This document shows, piece after piece, positions 1 to 8,722 of a stretch of DNA of 40,587 bases. The DNA is taken from assembly GCA_902521325.1 (NCBI GenBank), contig CABYRE010000002.1, forward strand, positions 1 to 40,587, in the 5' to 3' direction. Position numbers and translations under genes: made by a program. How positions within the stretch are numbered: the first letter of the stretch is position 1; every line of letters starts with the position of its first letter. This DNA comes from an uncultured Alphaproteobacteria bacterium. Lineage in GTDB: Bacteria; Pseudomonadota; Alphaproteobacteria; HIMB59; GCA-002718135. The notes beneath the pieces were generated by a model that saw nothing but the letters and a program-made list of their open reading frames with translations, did no database searches and was not told where the DNA came from.

Positions 1-665
1 TAACTACGGGGACAATTTCAAATACTAAAAAATATATTAACTGGGATCAAATAAGAAAACTGAAAGAAGAAGGTGTAGTCATTGGTGCACACTCTCATAC
101 ACATGCTCACATGCCAGATATTAGTATTGCAGAAGTAAGAAATGAGATAGAAACATCTAATAAAATTTTCTTGGAGGAACTGGGGGAAATTCCAACTTTA
201 TTTGCATTTCCTTATGGTGAGACTACAGATGAAATTATTGAATTAGTAAAAGAATATAAATTTAAAGTTGCTTTTGGACAGCACTCCGGAATAATTAATG
301 AAACCTCTAATATGTATTATCTGCCAAGATTTTCATTAAATGAAAGATATGGTGAAATAGATAGAGTAAAATTTGCTGCTTCTTCTAAAGGATTAGGAAT
401 TTATGACTTTATACCTCAAAACCCAACTATTAAACAAAACCCACCATTCATAGGTTTCTCTCTTCTTGATGATAAAAAAGTTCAATCTCTAGATTGTTTT
501 ATATTTGATAGCAAAGGTCAGGTTGATAGAGAAATTTATAAATTTAATGAAAGAATTGAAATAAGACTTTCGCGAGAATTGTCGCCAGGAAGATCTAGAA
601 TGAATTGTACTGTCAAAGATAGTGAAGGAAATTGGAGATGGTTTGGTCACCAATTTTATTTTTAA
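1..665 (+). CDS. Polysaccharide deacetylase (NodB domain), 5'-truncated by window edge
   Basis: The reading frame is open from base 3 to the stop at 663-665, about 220 residues, so the true start lies left of the window. Near the left end the protein reads GAHSHTHAHM, the metal-binding His motif of the NodB homology domain (PF01522). FAFPYGE follows about 40 residues later and matches the next conserved motif. Family members remove N- or O-acetyl groups from polysaccharides, usually at the cell surface or periplasm. The C-terminal ~90 residues are beta-rich and not recognised. The gene converges tail to tail with the glucosaminidase, with no spacer. The N-terminal catalytic Asp region is missing, so the substrate cannot be judged. 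Confidence 0.8.
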   Translation, partial: TTGTISNTKKYINWDQIRKLKEEGVVIGAHSHTHAHMPDISIAEVRNEIETSNKIFLEELGEIPTLFAFPYGETTDEIIELVKEYKFKVAFGQHSGIINETSNMYYLPRFSLNERYGEIDRVKFAASSKGLGIYDFIPQNPTIKQNPPFIGFSLLDDKKVQSLDCFIFDSKGQVDREIYKFNERIEIRLSRELSPGRSRMNCTVKDSEGNWRWFGHQFYF

Positions 666-1649
666 TTAATAAGAAATAGTTTTTTGGTCAAAGATACCAA
701 AGTTATTATTTTTAATAACTTGTCTTATAGTTTTAATATAATTTTCATCTTCTGCGTAAGTACTTAATTTATTAACAAGTAAGTTAACATTAGAAAAATT
801 ATTTCGTTTTCTCATTATATTTCGGATATCACGAAAATCTTCATATGCGTAATGGGAATTAATATTATTAAAATATGATTCAACACTGTTAATATATGAG
901 CTAAATGCTTTAATTAGATGAGTATCACCATTATCTCTTTCAAGAGGAATAACACCTTCCGAGTCATCATAAGTGTATTCCCCGAAGAGTGCATTGTATT
1001 CTTTTGCAAATCTAGACTTACCCCATCCGCTTTCAATTGCTGCTTGGGCTAATACTATTGAATTAGGTATTACATCAACGTTTGAAAGTATTTCATCAAC
1101 TAAATCTAATTTGTGTTTGTTTTGATACTTAATATTGTACTTTTGAGCAATATCGTTAAGTTTTCTTATTTCATTATTATTGAGAGTTCTAAAGGTTTCT
1201 AATTTACCTTTGAGCTCATTAACAAAACTTCTAATCATTAAAATATTTTGATTTTCATTAATAATTATTGGTAAAACAGTTTTTACAAATTCTTTTTTAT
1301 TTGAATCAAGGTAATCAAAATCTTTATCTGATAGTGTTAACTCTATACTGGGATTTTTTTGCTCTTCAATCTTTGAAGTGATTGTAGGATTAATAGGCTT
1401 TATTCTTATTTTAACAATTAATTTTTCATTCACTATTTCTGTAATAGGAGGGCCCTTAAGTGTAATTTCTTTTTCAAATGGTGTAATCTCTTTTTCAAAA
1501 TATAATTTATTTATTTGATTTGCGGTTTTAGTATTATTCTTAATATCAACAGTGTTATTTTCTACAAAGCCAACAAAGCCATAACTTATAAAAATTAATC
1601 CAAGAAGTAATAAAGGAAAGCAAAAAAAATTATACAGTCTATCCATCAA
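666..1649 (-). CDS. Bax-like glucosaminidase, membrane-anchored
   Basis: 327 residues with a hydrophobic N-terminal anchor (about residues 9-28), a low-complexity linker, then a glucosaminidase domain (PF01832). The motif AQAAIESGWGKSRFA places the predicted catalytic Glu at residue 206, and NALFGE follows as in the E. coli Bax family. Family members cleave the N-acetylglucosaminyl bond of peptidoglycan, so this is probably a periplasmic wall hydrolase tethered to the inner membrane. Its start overlaps the end of the nfu gene by 11 nt, which suggests co-transcription. The lysine- and asparagine-rich region before the domain is poorly conserved and gives no functional clue. Confidence 0.8.
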   Translation of the reverse strand: MMDRLYNFFCFPLLLLGLIFISYGFVGFVENNTVDIKNNTKTANQINKLYFEKEITPFEKEITLKGPPITEIVNEKLIVKIRIKPINPTITSKIEEQKNPSIELTLSDKDFDYLDSNKKEFVKTVLPIIINENQNILMIRSFVNELKGKLETFRTLNNNEIRKLNDIAQKYNIKYQNKHKLDLVDEILSNVDVIPNSIVLAQAAIESGWGKSRFAKEYNALFGEYTYDDSEGVIPLERDNGDTHLIKAFSSYINSVESYFNNINSHYAYEDFRDIRNIMRKRNNFSNVNLLVNKLSTYAEDENYIKTIRQVIKNNNFGIFDQKTISY

Positions 1650-2208
1650 TAGGCCTTACTTCTTGTACTTCAGGAACATAGTGCTTTAACATATTTTCAA
1701 TACCCATTTTTAAAGTTGCAGTTGAACTTGGGCAACCTGAACAAGCACCTTGCATGTGAAGATACACAACACCATCCTTAAAACTATCGTAAATAATATC
1801 ACCACCATCCATTGCAACAGCAGGTCTTACTCGTGTGTCCAATAATTCTTTAATTTGTTTTACAATATCGGTATCGTTTTCATCAATCTCTAAAGATTTA
1901 TCTTCACCTTTTTTACTAATATTAATTGTTGTATCTCCAGAATTATAATGATCCATTATTGAGCCTAAGATCAATGGTTTCATAACTTGCCAATCTAAAG
2001 ATTGATTTTTAGTAATAGTAATAAAATCACTTCCAAAAAAAACTCCTTCAACTCCCTCGACATCAAATAGGCGTTTTGCAAATGGTGAGTCAGCAGCTTC
2101 GCCAACATTTTGGAAAAAGGCCGTTCCATCATCCATGACAACCTTTCCAGGTAGAAATTTTAATGTTTGAGGATTGGGTGTTTTTTCAGTTTGTATAAAC
2201 ATATGCAC
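1639..2208 (-). CDS. Nfu-type Fe-S cluster scaffold/carrier protein
   Basis: 189 residues in two domains. Residues ~1-90 match the Nfu_N domain (PF08712; the start FIQTEKTPNPQTLKF is characteristic). Residues ~110-185 match the NifU C-terminal domain (PF01106) with CSGC at 156-159, the cysteines that hold a bridging [4Fe-4S] cluster. The architecture is that of alphaproteobacterial and mitochondrial NFU1 proteins, which hand clusters to lipoyl synthase and respiratory enzymes. The start codon could be the first ATG or the one two codons later (MFIQ); no strong Shine-Dalgarno sequence decides. Position next to trpS and murJ is, as I recall, common in alphaproteobacteria. Confidence 0.93.
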   Translation of the reverse strand: MHMFIQTEKTPNPQTLKFLPGKVVMDDGTAFFQNVGEAADSPFAKRLFDVEGVEGVFFGSDFITITKNQSLDWQVMKPLILGSIMDHYNSGDTTINISKKGEDKSLEIDENDTDIVKQIKELLDTRVRPAVAMDGGDIIYDSFKDGVVYLHMQGACSGCPSSTATLKMGIENMLKHYVPEVQEVRPIDG

Positions 2209-2275
2209 TATATATAGTTATTAATATGTCTTTAGTATGAATTTTCTAAAAAAAAATTTAAAATTTGGGGAATTT

Positions 2276-3283
2276 TTAGGATAAAAAACCAATAATTTCT
2301 TTAGTTTTTTGGAAAACAGGTTCTGCTACTGCTATAGCATTCTCTTTACCCTGATTTAAAATAGAATCGATGTAAGAAACATCGCTCATAAGTTTATTCA
2401 TTTCACTCGTAATTGGCTCTAATTTAGATACGGATAAATCAGCCAGATCTTTTTTAAAGGTGGAGAATTCTTTCTCTGCATAATCTTTAATAACACTTTC
2501 AATTGATGTATCTTGTAAAGAAGCAAATATCGAGATTAAGTTTTCAGCTTCTGGTCTTTTTTCTAATCCAGTTTTATCTTGCGGTAGTGGTTCAGGATCC
2601 GTTTTTGCTTTTTTAATTTTTTGTGTAATATTTTCTGCTGTATCAGTTAACATAATTCTCGAATAATCAGATGGATCTGATTTACTCATTTTCTTTGACC
2701 CATCACGAAGACTCATCACTCTTGTAGCCTCTCCTAAAATTAATGGTTCAGGAATAGGAAAAAAATCTGTCTTAAAATCATTATTAAATTTTTGGGCTAT
2801 ATCTCTAGTGAGCTCCAAATGTTGTTTTTGATCATCACCAACAGGAACGTGCGTTGCTAAATAGATTAATATATCTGCTGCCATTAATGTTGGATAAGAA
2901 AATAAACCAACAGATACATTCTCACTATTTTTACCAGCCTTATCTTTAAATTGAGTCATCCGGTTTAACCATCCCATCCTCGCAACACAATTGAACAACC
3001 ATCCAAGCTGTGCATGTTGAGGAACTTGTGATTGAACAAAAATATTATTTTGTTTTGGATCAATGCCAGAAGCAATAAAGGCAGCTGTTACTTCTCTTGT
3101 TTTATTTGCTAACACTTTAGGATCTTGCCATACGGTAATAGCATGTAAATCAACAACACAAAAAAAACATTCATATTCTTTTTGAAGAGTAACAAAATTT
3201 TTTATCGCACCAAGGTAATTTCCTAAATGGAGATCACCAGATGGTTGGACACCGGACAGTATTCTTTTTGTTGGCTTTTCCAT
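2276..3283 (-). CDS. trpS: Tryptophanyl-tRNA synthetase
   Basis: 335 residues, normal length for bacterial TrpS. The class Ic signature motifs are clear: HLGN at 19-22 (HIGH) and KMSKS at 198-202, with the GDDQKQH motif near 149-155 that contacts tryptophan and ATP. It charges tRNA-Trp in the cytoplasm. The gene follows murJ with a single-base gap and is probably co-transcribed with it. Nothing in the sequence is unusual. Confidence 0.98.
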   Translation of the reverse strand: MEKPTKRILSGVQPSGDLHLGNYLGAIKNFVTLQKEYECFFCVVDLHAITVWQDPKVLANKTREVTAAFIASGIDPKQNNIFVQSQVPQHAQLGWLFNCVARMGWLNRMTQFKDKAGKNSENVSVGLFSYPTLMAADILIYLATHVPVGDDQKQHLELTRDIAQKFNNDFKTDFFPIPEPLILGEATRVMSLRDGSKKMSKSDPSDYSRIMLTDTAENITQKIKKAKTDPEPLPQDKTGLEKRPEAENLISIFASLQDTSIESVIKDYAEKEFSTFKKDLADLSVSKLEPITSEMNKLMSDVSYIDSILNQGKENAIAVAEPVFQKTKEIIGFLS

Positions 3284-3284
3284 A

Positions 3285-4832
3285 TTATTTTTTTAAATAT
3301 TCTCTTAACTGATTTACCGATAGGACTTTTAACATAATTACTAATCCAAAATAAATAATTATAGCTAAAAAGATCATTAGAAGTAAAAGTGTTGAATTTA
3401 ATAACACTGAATTACCACTAATATTTGTAAAGAATTGTCCATTTAAGACATATATTCCTACAAATAATAGAAATGAGCTTAGTAAAATTTTAATGGAATT
3501 CTTTACTAACAGATCATCAAATTTCATATGATTCCTAATAGCTAAAAAGAGGTAAAGTAATAATGCATTTACCCATGCACTAATTGCTGTTGCAACAGCA
3601 ATGCCCATTTCTCTCATTGATCCAATTAAAAGAAGCGATAACACAACATTAGTAATCACACTGACAACAGAAATATAGAGAGGTGTTTTGGTATCTTCTC
3701 TTGCAAAGAAACAGGAAACTAAAACTTTAATTATAATATAAGCAGGTAAACCTAAAGCAAAGTAACTAAGAACTTTAGCAGTATAAAAAGTATCTTCTGC
3801 TATAAACGCGCCACGTTCAAATAAAATATGGATAATAGGTTCAGCTAAAATAAATAATCCTATAGCTGATGGTAAAGAAATTAATAATGAAAATTCAATA
3901 GATCTATTTTGAATATTATTTGTTGTTTCTTGATCTGATTGTTTAATTGCTTTTGATAAACTTGGTAAAAGAACAATACCAAGTGCTATTCCAAATATCG
4001 CAAGTGGTAATTGGTTAAGACGATCCGCATAATAAATATGACTGATTGCACCAACGGGTAAAAAAGAAGCAATAATAGTTCCAATAACAATATTTAATTG
4101 AATAACACCTGAACCAACAACACCTGGTAAAAATAATTTGAAAAACTTTTTTAATTTTTCATTTAAAACTGGAAGGATAATACGTGGTCGATAAAAATTT
4201 AAAACCGCTCTGTATAAATATAAAAATTGTAAAACTCCTCCTATTAATACACCATACGATAATGCGTGACCTGCAGTAGTTACAAAAGGTGTTAAAAAGA
4301 ATAATGACAGAATAAAACTTATATTCAAAATGGCAGGAGCAAATGCACCAGCAGCGAAACGTTCATGAACATTATTAATTGAAGCAAAGTGAGCAGCTAA
4401 GGATATAAAAATAATATAGGAGAAAATTATTTTTCCAAAATGCACAGCAAGTTCATAGGCTTCTTTATTATCAGTAAAACCTGGTGCTAAAACTTGAATG
4501 ATATAAGGCATTCCAAAGAAGAAAATGATCGTTAAAATTACCGTAGCAAATAGTAACATTGAGGTTGTGTTTTCAACAAAATCAGAAGCCTCGCGTTCAT
4601 CTTTTGGATTGAGAACAACACCAGAGAAAACTGGGATTAATGCAGCACTGTAGGCTCCTTCTGCTAGGACACGGCGAAAGAAATTAGGAATACGAAATGC
4701 TACGAAGAATGCATCAGCAATTACTGTCGATCCAAGATATCTTGCTATTAATATGTCTCGAATAAAACCTAATACTCGACTTAAAAATGTATAGAAGCTG
4801 ACAGTAAAGAATGATCTAAAAAGACTCTTCAT
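3285..4832 (-). CDS. murJ: Lipid II flippase MurJ (MviN)
   Basis: 515 residues with about 14 hydrophobic segments. The N-terminal stretch [17 protein letters not shown] and the following [16 protein letters not shown] are hallmark MurJ sequences, including conserved Arg residues of the central cavity. It flips the peptidoglycan precursor lipid II across the inner membrane. Length and motifs are complete. It is the first gene of a tight murJ-trpS transcription unit. The 184-nt region upstream is shared with the divergent permease gene at 5017. Confidence 0.97.
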   Translation of the reverse strand: MKSLFRSFFTVSFYTFLSRVLGFIRDILIARYLGSTVIADAFFVAFRIPNFFRRVLAEGAYSAALIPVFSGVVLNPKDEREASDFVENTTSMLLFATVILTIIFFFGMPYIIQVLAPGFTDNKEAYELAVHFGKIIFSYIIFISLAAHFASINNVHERFAAGAFAPAILNISFILSLFFLTPFVTTAGHALSYGVLIGGVLQFLYLYRAVLNFYRPRIILPVLNEKLKKFFKLFLPGVVGSGVIQLNIVIGTIIASFLPVGAISHIYYADRLNQLPLAIFGIALGIVLLPSLSKAIKQSDQETTNNIQNRSIEFSLLISLPSAIGLFILAEPIIHILFERGAFIAEDTFYTAKVLSYFALGLPAYIIIKVLVSCFFAREDTKTPLYISVVSVITNVVLSLLLIGSMREMGIAVATAISAWVNALLLYLFLAIRNHMKFDDLLVKNSIKILLSSFLLFVGIYVLNGQFFTNISGNSVLLNSTLLLLMIFLAIIIYFGLVIMLKVLSVNQLREYLKK

Positions 4833-4927
4833 AAGATAGTTTTATAGTTTGAATAGTGATTTGTATAAGTGAATTTTAGGGCTTAATTATGCCCAAAGCT
4901 ATAACCTGCAGAACTTACGGTTCTTAT

Positions 4928-4956
4928 TTTACATATTTCTTACAGAAGTATTATTT
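4928..4956 (-). promoter_or_regulatory. Possible three-unit Pho-box-like element, orientation puzzling
   Basis: On the minus strand three 7-nt units, AAATAAT, CTGTAAG and ATGTAAA, are separated by 4-nt spacers, giving the 11-nt period of PhoB sites. The element lies between murJ and the PiT-like gene but points toward murJ, which has no obvious phosphate link. No good -10 lies at the expected distance. It could act on the divergent permease from upstream, or be chance in AT-rich DNA. Confidence 0.25.
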
Positions 4957-5016
4957 TTTTATCATATAAAATAATTATCTTTCGAATCTAATTGAAAAAA
5001 ATATAAGGTTCTTAAA

Positions 5017-5976
5017 ATGGAATTAACTTTAATCTATACAGTTATAGGTTTTGGACTTGCAGCATATTCTGTTATCGCAAACGACTCTGTTCAAACTCTT
5101 GGAACATTTATAGCTTCAAACCAACGCTTTAAATGGTACTGGTTAGCTACTGCTGGCTCTGCTGTACTAGCATTTACACTTATATATGGATGGACCATTA
5201 ACGATGGTGATATTACTTTTGGACGTTTAAATAAAATTCCATATCAAACTATTCAGTGGTATCATGCTTGTGCTCCATTAATTTTAGTACTTCTTACAAG
5301 AGGTGGAATTCCAGTATCTACTACTTTCTTAGTTTTGTCTGCTTTTGCATCAACAGTCGTATTAGAAAAAGTTCTGATGAAATCTGTAATTGGATACGGA
5401 TTGGCAGCAATGATAGCGTATATGGTTTGGATTGGTGTAAGTTATTTTATAAATGAAAAATTTGATAAAGTTCAAGATAAACACAGAAAACCATGGGTAG
5501 TAGCTCAATGGTGTACAACTGGTTTTCTTTGGTACACTTGGTTAAGTCATGATATTGCGAATATAGCTGTTTTTCTTCCTCGTGAACTTCCAGTAAATTT
5601 ATTAATAGCAATAATTGTTTTATTAAGTGTTCTCTTATTTTATATCTTTTGGGATAGAGGTGGACGCATTCAACGAGTTGTCTATTCAAAAACTGGAACA
5701 CGTTATACTCGTTCAGCAACTATAATTGATTTTGTTTATGCAGTCATTCTACTCTACTTTAAGCAATACAATGATATTCCAATGTCAACTACATGGGTCT
5801 TTGTTGGTTTATTATGTGGAAGAGAACTTGCGATTTCTACAATGAACAAAGATTACAAACTTCGCTATGTCTTTCCATTAATTGGAAAAGATTTTCTTAA
5901 AATGATTTTTGGATTAACAGTATCTGTTGGAATTGTTTTATCAATTCATTATGTTTTGATACCAAACGGTTTTTAA
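5017..5976 (+). CDS. Divergent PiT-like (Pho4-family-like) permease
   Basis: 319 residues with about 10 hydrophobic segments in two halves. Each half keeps a degenerate version of the PiT phosphate-permease signatures. The first half has IANDSVQTLGT (20-30; classic GANDxANxxGT) and GIPVSTT (97-103). The second half has LSHDIAN (176-182) and DIPMSTTW (253-260). The repeated architecture suggests an inorganic-ion permease related to Pho4/PiT. It is clearly not a canonical PiT, because the family Asn and spacing are altered and a canonical copy lies at 9392. The substrate is unknown; phosphate or another oxyanion is a guess from homology and neighbours. It overlaps the SET gene tail by 4 nt (convergent). 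A weak AAGG lies about 10 nt before the ATG. Confidence 0.7.
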   Translation: MELTLIYTVIGFGLAAYSVIANDSVQTLGTFIASNQRFKWYWLATAGSAVLAFTLIYGWTINDGDITFGRLNKIPYQTIQWYHACAPLILVLLTRGGIPVSTTFLVLSAFASTVVLEKVLMKSVIGYGLAAMIAYMVWIGVSYFINEKFDKVQDKHRKPWVVAQWCTTGFLWYTWLSHDIANIAVFLPRELPVNLLIAIIVLLSVLLFYIFWDRGGRIQRVVYSKTGTRYTRSATIIDFVYAVILLYFKQYNDIPMSTTWVFVGLLCGRELAISTMNKDYKLRYVFPLIGKDFLKMIFGLTVSVGIVLSIHYVLIPNGF

Positions 5977-6470
5977 AGCTTACCTCTATTCTTTTTGAGT
6001 TCTTTTTTTAATTTAGGCCAATCATTATCGCTTAAAATATAGCCTACGCAATTTCGAGAGCCACACTTACAAATGTGATCCACAAAATCAGTATCAAAAG
6101 GATAACCGTAGTTATAGAAAAGTTCAGCACCTTTTTTTATTCGTTTAATTGATGAAATCCAAATTTCATTATCTATAATGTCTACTTCACAATTAGGATT
6201 ACATGAGTGATTAATAAATTTTGCAAAATTATAATCAACATCACCGTCAATGTCGTATCGCTTGTTTAGTTCAAAAACATAGACCATGCCATTATTTTTA
6301 TCCTTTTTTGCTTTGCGGATTTGTTTATCTGCCCTTTTGTCACCCTCTCTTTTAGTAACTTTATCACCAATATATTGGATTACTTTCTGACCTTTTTTAA
6401 TATTAGTTTTTGCAAATAATCCAGACCCGTGAAGGGGTGATTTTTTTTTAAACCAAATTTTCTGCGTCAT
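5973..6470 (-). CDS. SET-domain protein lysine methyltransferase-like
   Basis: 165 residues, almost entirely a SET domain. It has GSGLFA near 15-20, FINHSCNPNC at 85-94 (the pseudoknot that binds SAM and substrate) and LFYNYGY at 117-123. A post-SET zinc motif follows with cysteines 134, 136 and 141. SET proteins transfer methyl groups from SAM to lysines. Single-domain SET proteins occur in bacteria, but their substrates are mostly unknown. All SAM- and lysine-channel motifs are present, so activity is likely. The gene is alone on its strand between two phosphorus-related genes; I see no evidence for a functional link. Confidence 0.9.
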   Translation of the reverse strand: MTQKIWFKKKSPLHGSGLFAKTNIKKGQKVIQYIGDKVTKREGDKRADKQIRKAKKDKNNGMVYVFELNKRYDIDGDVDYNFAKFINHSCNPNCEVDIIDNEIWISSIKRIKKGAELFYNYGYPFDTDFVDHICKCGSRNCVGYILSDNDWPKLKKELKKNRGKL

Positions 6471-6471
6471 A

Positions 6472-6502
6472 CTGTTATTTTTTTACAATACACACATATA
6501 AT
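6472..6502 (+). promoter_or_regulatory. Candidate promoter for plcP-agt with weak two-unit Pho-like site
   Basis: CTGTTAT (6472-6478) and TTACAAT (6483-6489) lie 11 nt apart and each resembles the TTGTAAT-like unit seen elsewhere in the island. A consensus -10, TATAAT, follows at 6497-6502 after 7 nt, about 55 nt before the plcP start. The second unit is weak, and AT-rich background makes chance matches likely. Confidence 0.3.
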
Positions 6503-6556
6503 AATAAATTGTATTATAAAATGATACTTTTATGTATAAGAGCAATTCTTTAATTA

Positions 6557-7369
6557 ATGAAATTTGAAACAAATAAAAAATTTTACCGCACAATTTGGAT
6601 TTCGGATACCCATCTAGGAACTAGTGGTTGTAAAAGCAAAATGCTTTTAGAATTCTTAGAAGAAACAGATTCAGAATATTTATTTTTAGTAGGCGACATT
6701 GTTGATGGATGGCGCATGCGTAAGAAAATGTATTGGCCTCAAGAACATAACGATGTGGTTCAAAAAGTTTTAAAAAAAGCAAAAAATGGAACTAAGGTGG
6801 TACTTATTCCAGGAAATCATGATGAGGTATTAAAAGATTTTACAAATTTTTCTTTTGGAGAAATTTCAATCAAAAATGAAGATACTCATCAATTAGCTGA
6901 TGGAAGGAAAGTACTGATTACACACGGAGATGAATTTGATGCTGTGATCATTAATGCAAGATGGTTAGCCAAAGTGGGATCAGCGCTTTATGAATATTTA
7001 CTAAAGTTAAATAATGTATTTAATTTTATTCGAAGAAAGATGGGTTTATCTTACTGGTCACTGTCTCAATATTTAAAAAAGAAAACAAAGCATGCAACGA
7101 ACTTTATTAGTAATTTTGAGTTTGCGGTATCTGATAGAGCTAGAAGAGAAAATGCCGATGTTGTTGTGTGCGGGCATATACATAGACCAGAAATAAAAGA
7201 ATTAAATGGTGTTCTCTATTGTAATGATGGTGACTGGATTGAAAGTTGTACAGCACTTGTTGAAGATGAAATTGGAAATTTATCAATTCTTAATTGGCCC
7301 GAAGAAAGAGAAAAATTAAAATTAATTTCTTTAGAAGAAAGACGAAAAATAAAAGAGGATGCAGCCTAA
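6557..7369 (+). CDS. plcP: Metallophosphoesterase, PlcP-type phospholipase C candidate
   Basis: 270 residues with all calcineurin-like phosphoesterase motifs: DTH at 17-19, GD at 46-47, GNHD at 86-89, H123 in THGDEFD, and GHIH at 206-209. The fold is also that of UDP-2,3-diacylglucosamine hydrolases (LpxH-like). A glycosyltransferase overlapping the 3' end by 11 nt, with phosphate genes all around, matches the PlcP-Agt pair of marine alphaproteobacteria. In that pair PlcP removes the phospho-headgroup from phospholipids under phosphate starvation and leaves diacylglycerol. LpxH-like lipid A function is the alternative and cannot be excluded by motif alone. Gene context favours PlcP. Confidence 0.75.
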   Translation: MKFETNKKFYRTIWISDTHLGTSGCKSKMLLEFLEETDSEYLFLVGDIVDGWRMRKKMYWPQEHNDVVQKVLKKAKNGTKVVLIPGNHDEVLKDFTNFSFGEISIKNEDTHQLADGRKVLITHGDEFDAVIINARWLAKVGSALYEYLLKLNNVFNFIRRKMGLSYWSLSQYLKKKTKHATNFISNFEFAVSDRARRENADVVVCGHIHRPEIKELNGVLYCNDGDWIESCTALVEDEIGNLSILNWPEEREKLKLISLEERRKIKEDAA

Positions 7370-8366
7370 AAAAATCGCATTAATTAGTGATGCGTGGGTT
7401 CCTCAGGTAAATGGCGTAGTTACGACATTTCAAAGCGTTATACCTCTCCTAGAAAAAAAAGGTTTTGAAATTAAAATATTACATCCTGAGATGTTTAATA
7501 ATTTTAGTTATCCTTGGTACAAAGAAATTAAAATTTCTTTCAATACTAAAAAAGTTACAGAAAAATTTTTTAAAGAATTTAATCCAGATATTGTTCATAT
7601 AATGACTGAAGGTCCAGTAGGTTTTGCTGGTCGTAAGTACTGCCTTAAAAATAAACTACGATACACTTCTTCTTTTCATACCCGTTTTCCTGATTATGTT
7701 AAACAGAGAGCTTATATTCCTAAAAGTTTAACATATTCAATATTAAGAAAACTTCATGATAATTCTGTAAATGTACTTGTTCCTTCGCTTTCCATGGTCA
7801 AAGAATTAGAGCGGTATAATTTCAAAAATTTAAAAGTATGGAATAGAGGAGTTGATACTGAATTATTCAACCCAAATAAAAGAAGTAGAAATGATAATGA
7901 CATTCAACTGACCTATGTTGGAAGAGTTGCTATTGAAAAAAATATTGAAGAATTTTTAAAACTAAAAGTAAATTATAATAAAACAGTTGTAGGTGATGGT
8001 CCTGAATTACAAAAATATATAAATAAGTATCCTGACGTAAATTTTGTTGGGTTGAAACGAGGTAATGAACTTGCAGAATATTATGCGAATGCTGATGTAT
8101 TTGTTTTCCCATCTAAAACGGATACTTTAGGGAATGTAATACTTGAAGCTCTTGCTTGCGGAACACCAATTGCTGCATTTCCTGTTACTGGACCAAAAGA
8201 TATTCTAAAAGATTCTAAAATAAATACACTTGATGACAAACTAGGTAATTCAGTAGAAAAAGCTCTTAAAGTGAATAGAAATAATTGTCGTGAATTTGCT
8301 ATGAAATTTACGTGGGAAGATTGTGCAAATGAATTTTTAGATTCACAAATTGATTCTAAAAATTAA
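7359..8366 (+). CDS. agt: GT4-family glycosyltransferase, Agt-type glycolipid synthase candidate
   Basis: 335 residues of GT-B fold. The N-terminal half carries WVPQVNGVV (13-21), typical of GT4 lipid glycosyltransferases, and SSFHTRFPDY near 104-113. The C-terminal half carries YVGRVAIEKN near 186-195 and the nucleotide-sugar motif SKTDTLGNVILEA (252-264), a variant EX7E with Asp in place of the first Glu. The start lies inside the upstream phosphoesterase gene (11-nt overlap), implying translational coupling. With PlcP it would glycosylate diacylglycerol to make phosphorus-free glycolipids during phosphate limitation. Sugar specificity (glucose, glucuronate or mannose) cannot be read from the sequence. 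Confidence 0.78.
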   Translation: MQPKKIALISDAWVPQVNGVVTTFQSVIPLLEKKGFEIKILHPEMFNNFSYPWYKEIKISFNTKKVTEKFFKEFNPDIVHIMTEGPVGFAGRKYCLKNKLRYTSSFHTRFPDYVKQRAYIPKSLTYSILRKLHDNSVNVLVPSLSMVKELERYNFKNLKVWNRGVDTELFNPNKRSRNDNDIQLTYVGRVAIEKNIEEFLKLKVNYNKTVVGDGPELQKYINKYPDVNFVGLKRGNELAEYYANADVFVFPSKTDTLGNVILEALACGTPIAAFPVTGPKDILKDSKINTLDDKLGNSVEKALKVNRNNCREFAMKFTWEDCANEFLDSQIDSKN

Positions 8367-8373
8367 TAACTTT

Positions 8374-8601
8374 TTAAACAAATAAATAGACGTACCCAAA
8401 AAGAAAAAGAGGTAGTTGTAATCCAAAGTTTGTTAATAACGCTTTATCTCTTGTCATATAACCAACCACTGACCAACCAACTGCACCTGTTCCATGTATA
8501 ATAATATTATATGGATACGCATTTAAATTAGTTAGTAGTATTCCAGACAAGATTAAAAAGGTACTAAACCACTTAATTCTATTAATTGATATATCTGTCA
8601 T
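8374..8601 (-). CDS. Small membrane protein, DUF6552-like
   Basis: 75 residues when started at the ATG at 8601. The start is chosen because AGGAG sits five bases upstream (revcomp of 8606-8610), whereas the longer frame starting at 8685 would run through the promoter region of the next gene. Two hydrophobic segments carry the sequence IKWFSTFLILSGILLTNLNAYP and then WSVVGYMTRDKALLTNFGLQLP. This resembles small two-helix proteins of the DUF6552 type known from marine alphaproteobacteria; the name is from memory and uncertain. Function unknown. It converges with agt, 7 nt apart. Confidence 0.6.
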   Translation of the reverse strand: MTDISINRIKWFSTFLILSGILLTNLNAYPYNIIIHGTGAVGWSVVGYMTRDKALLTNFGLQLPLFLFGYVYLFV

Positions 8602-8654
8602 AAAACTCCTATTTTGTGAAAATTTCATTAATATATGTAACCTAAAGATAAAGA

Positions 8655-8683
8655 TATTAATCAAATTGTAACGAATTTTTAAC
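8655..8683 (+). promoter_or_regulatory. Predicted Pho box upstream of DUF47-pit operon
   Basis: Three 7-nt units, TATTAAT (8655), TTGTAAC (8666) and TTTTAAC (8677), are separated by 4-nt spacers. This is exactly the 11-nt period of PhoB boxes. The element ends 39 nt before the DUF47 start codon. A TATAAG lies at 8711-8716, but its spacing to the element is longer than usual, so the -10 is uncertain. Its location before a phosphate permease operon supports the call. Confidence 0.55.
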
Positions 8684-8722
8684 ATTTCTTTATTTTTTTT
8701 TGAAAAGTTCTATAAGCACGCC

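Noticed and set aside
4910..4924. Inverted repeat AGAAC/GTTCT before the PiT-like gene as terminator.
   Set aside because: 5-bp AT-rich stem, no gene ends there (both flanking genes start there).
8595..8601. Exact CTGTCAT, the E. coli Pho-box half-site, next to the DUF6552-like start.
   Set aside because: It is the first codons of that gene read in reverse and has no second unit 11 nt away.
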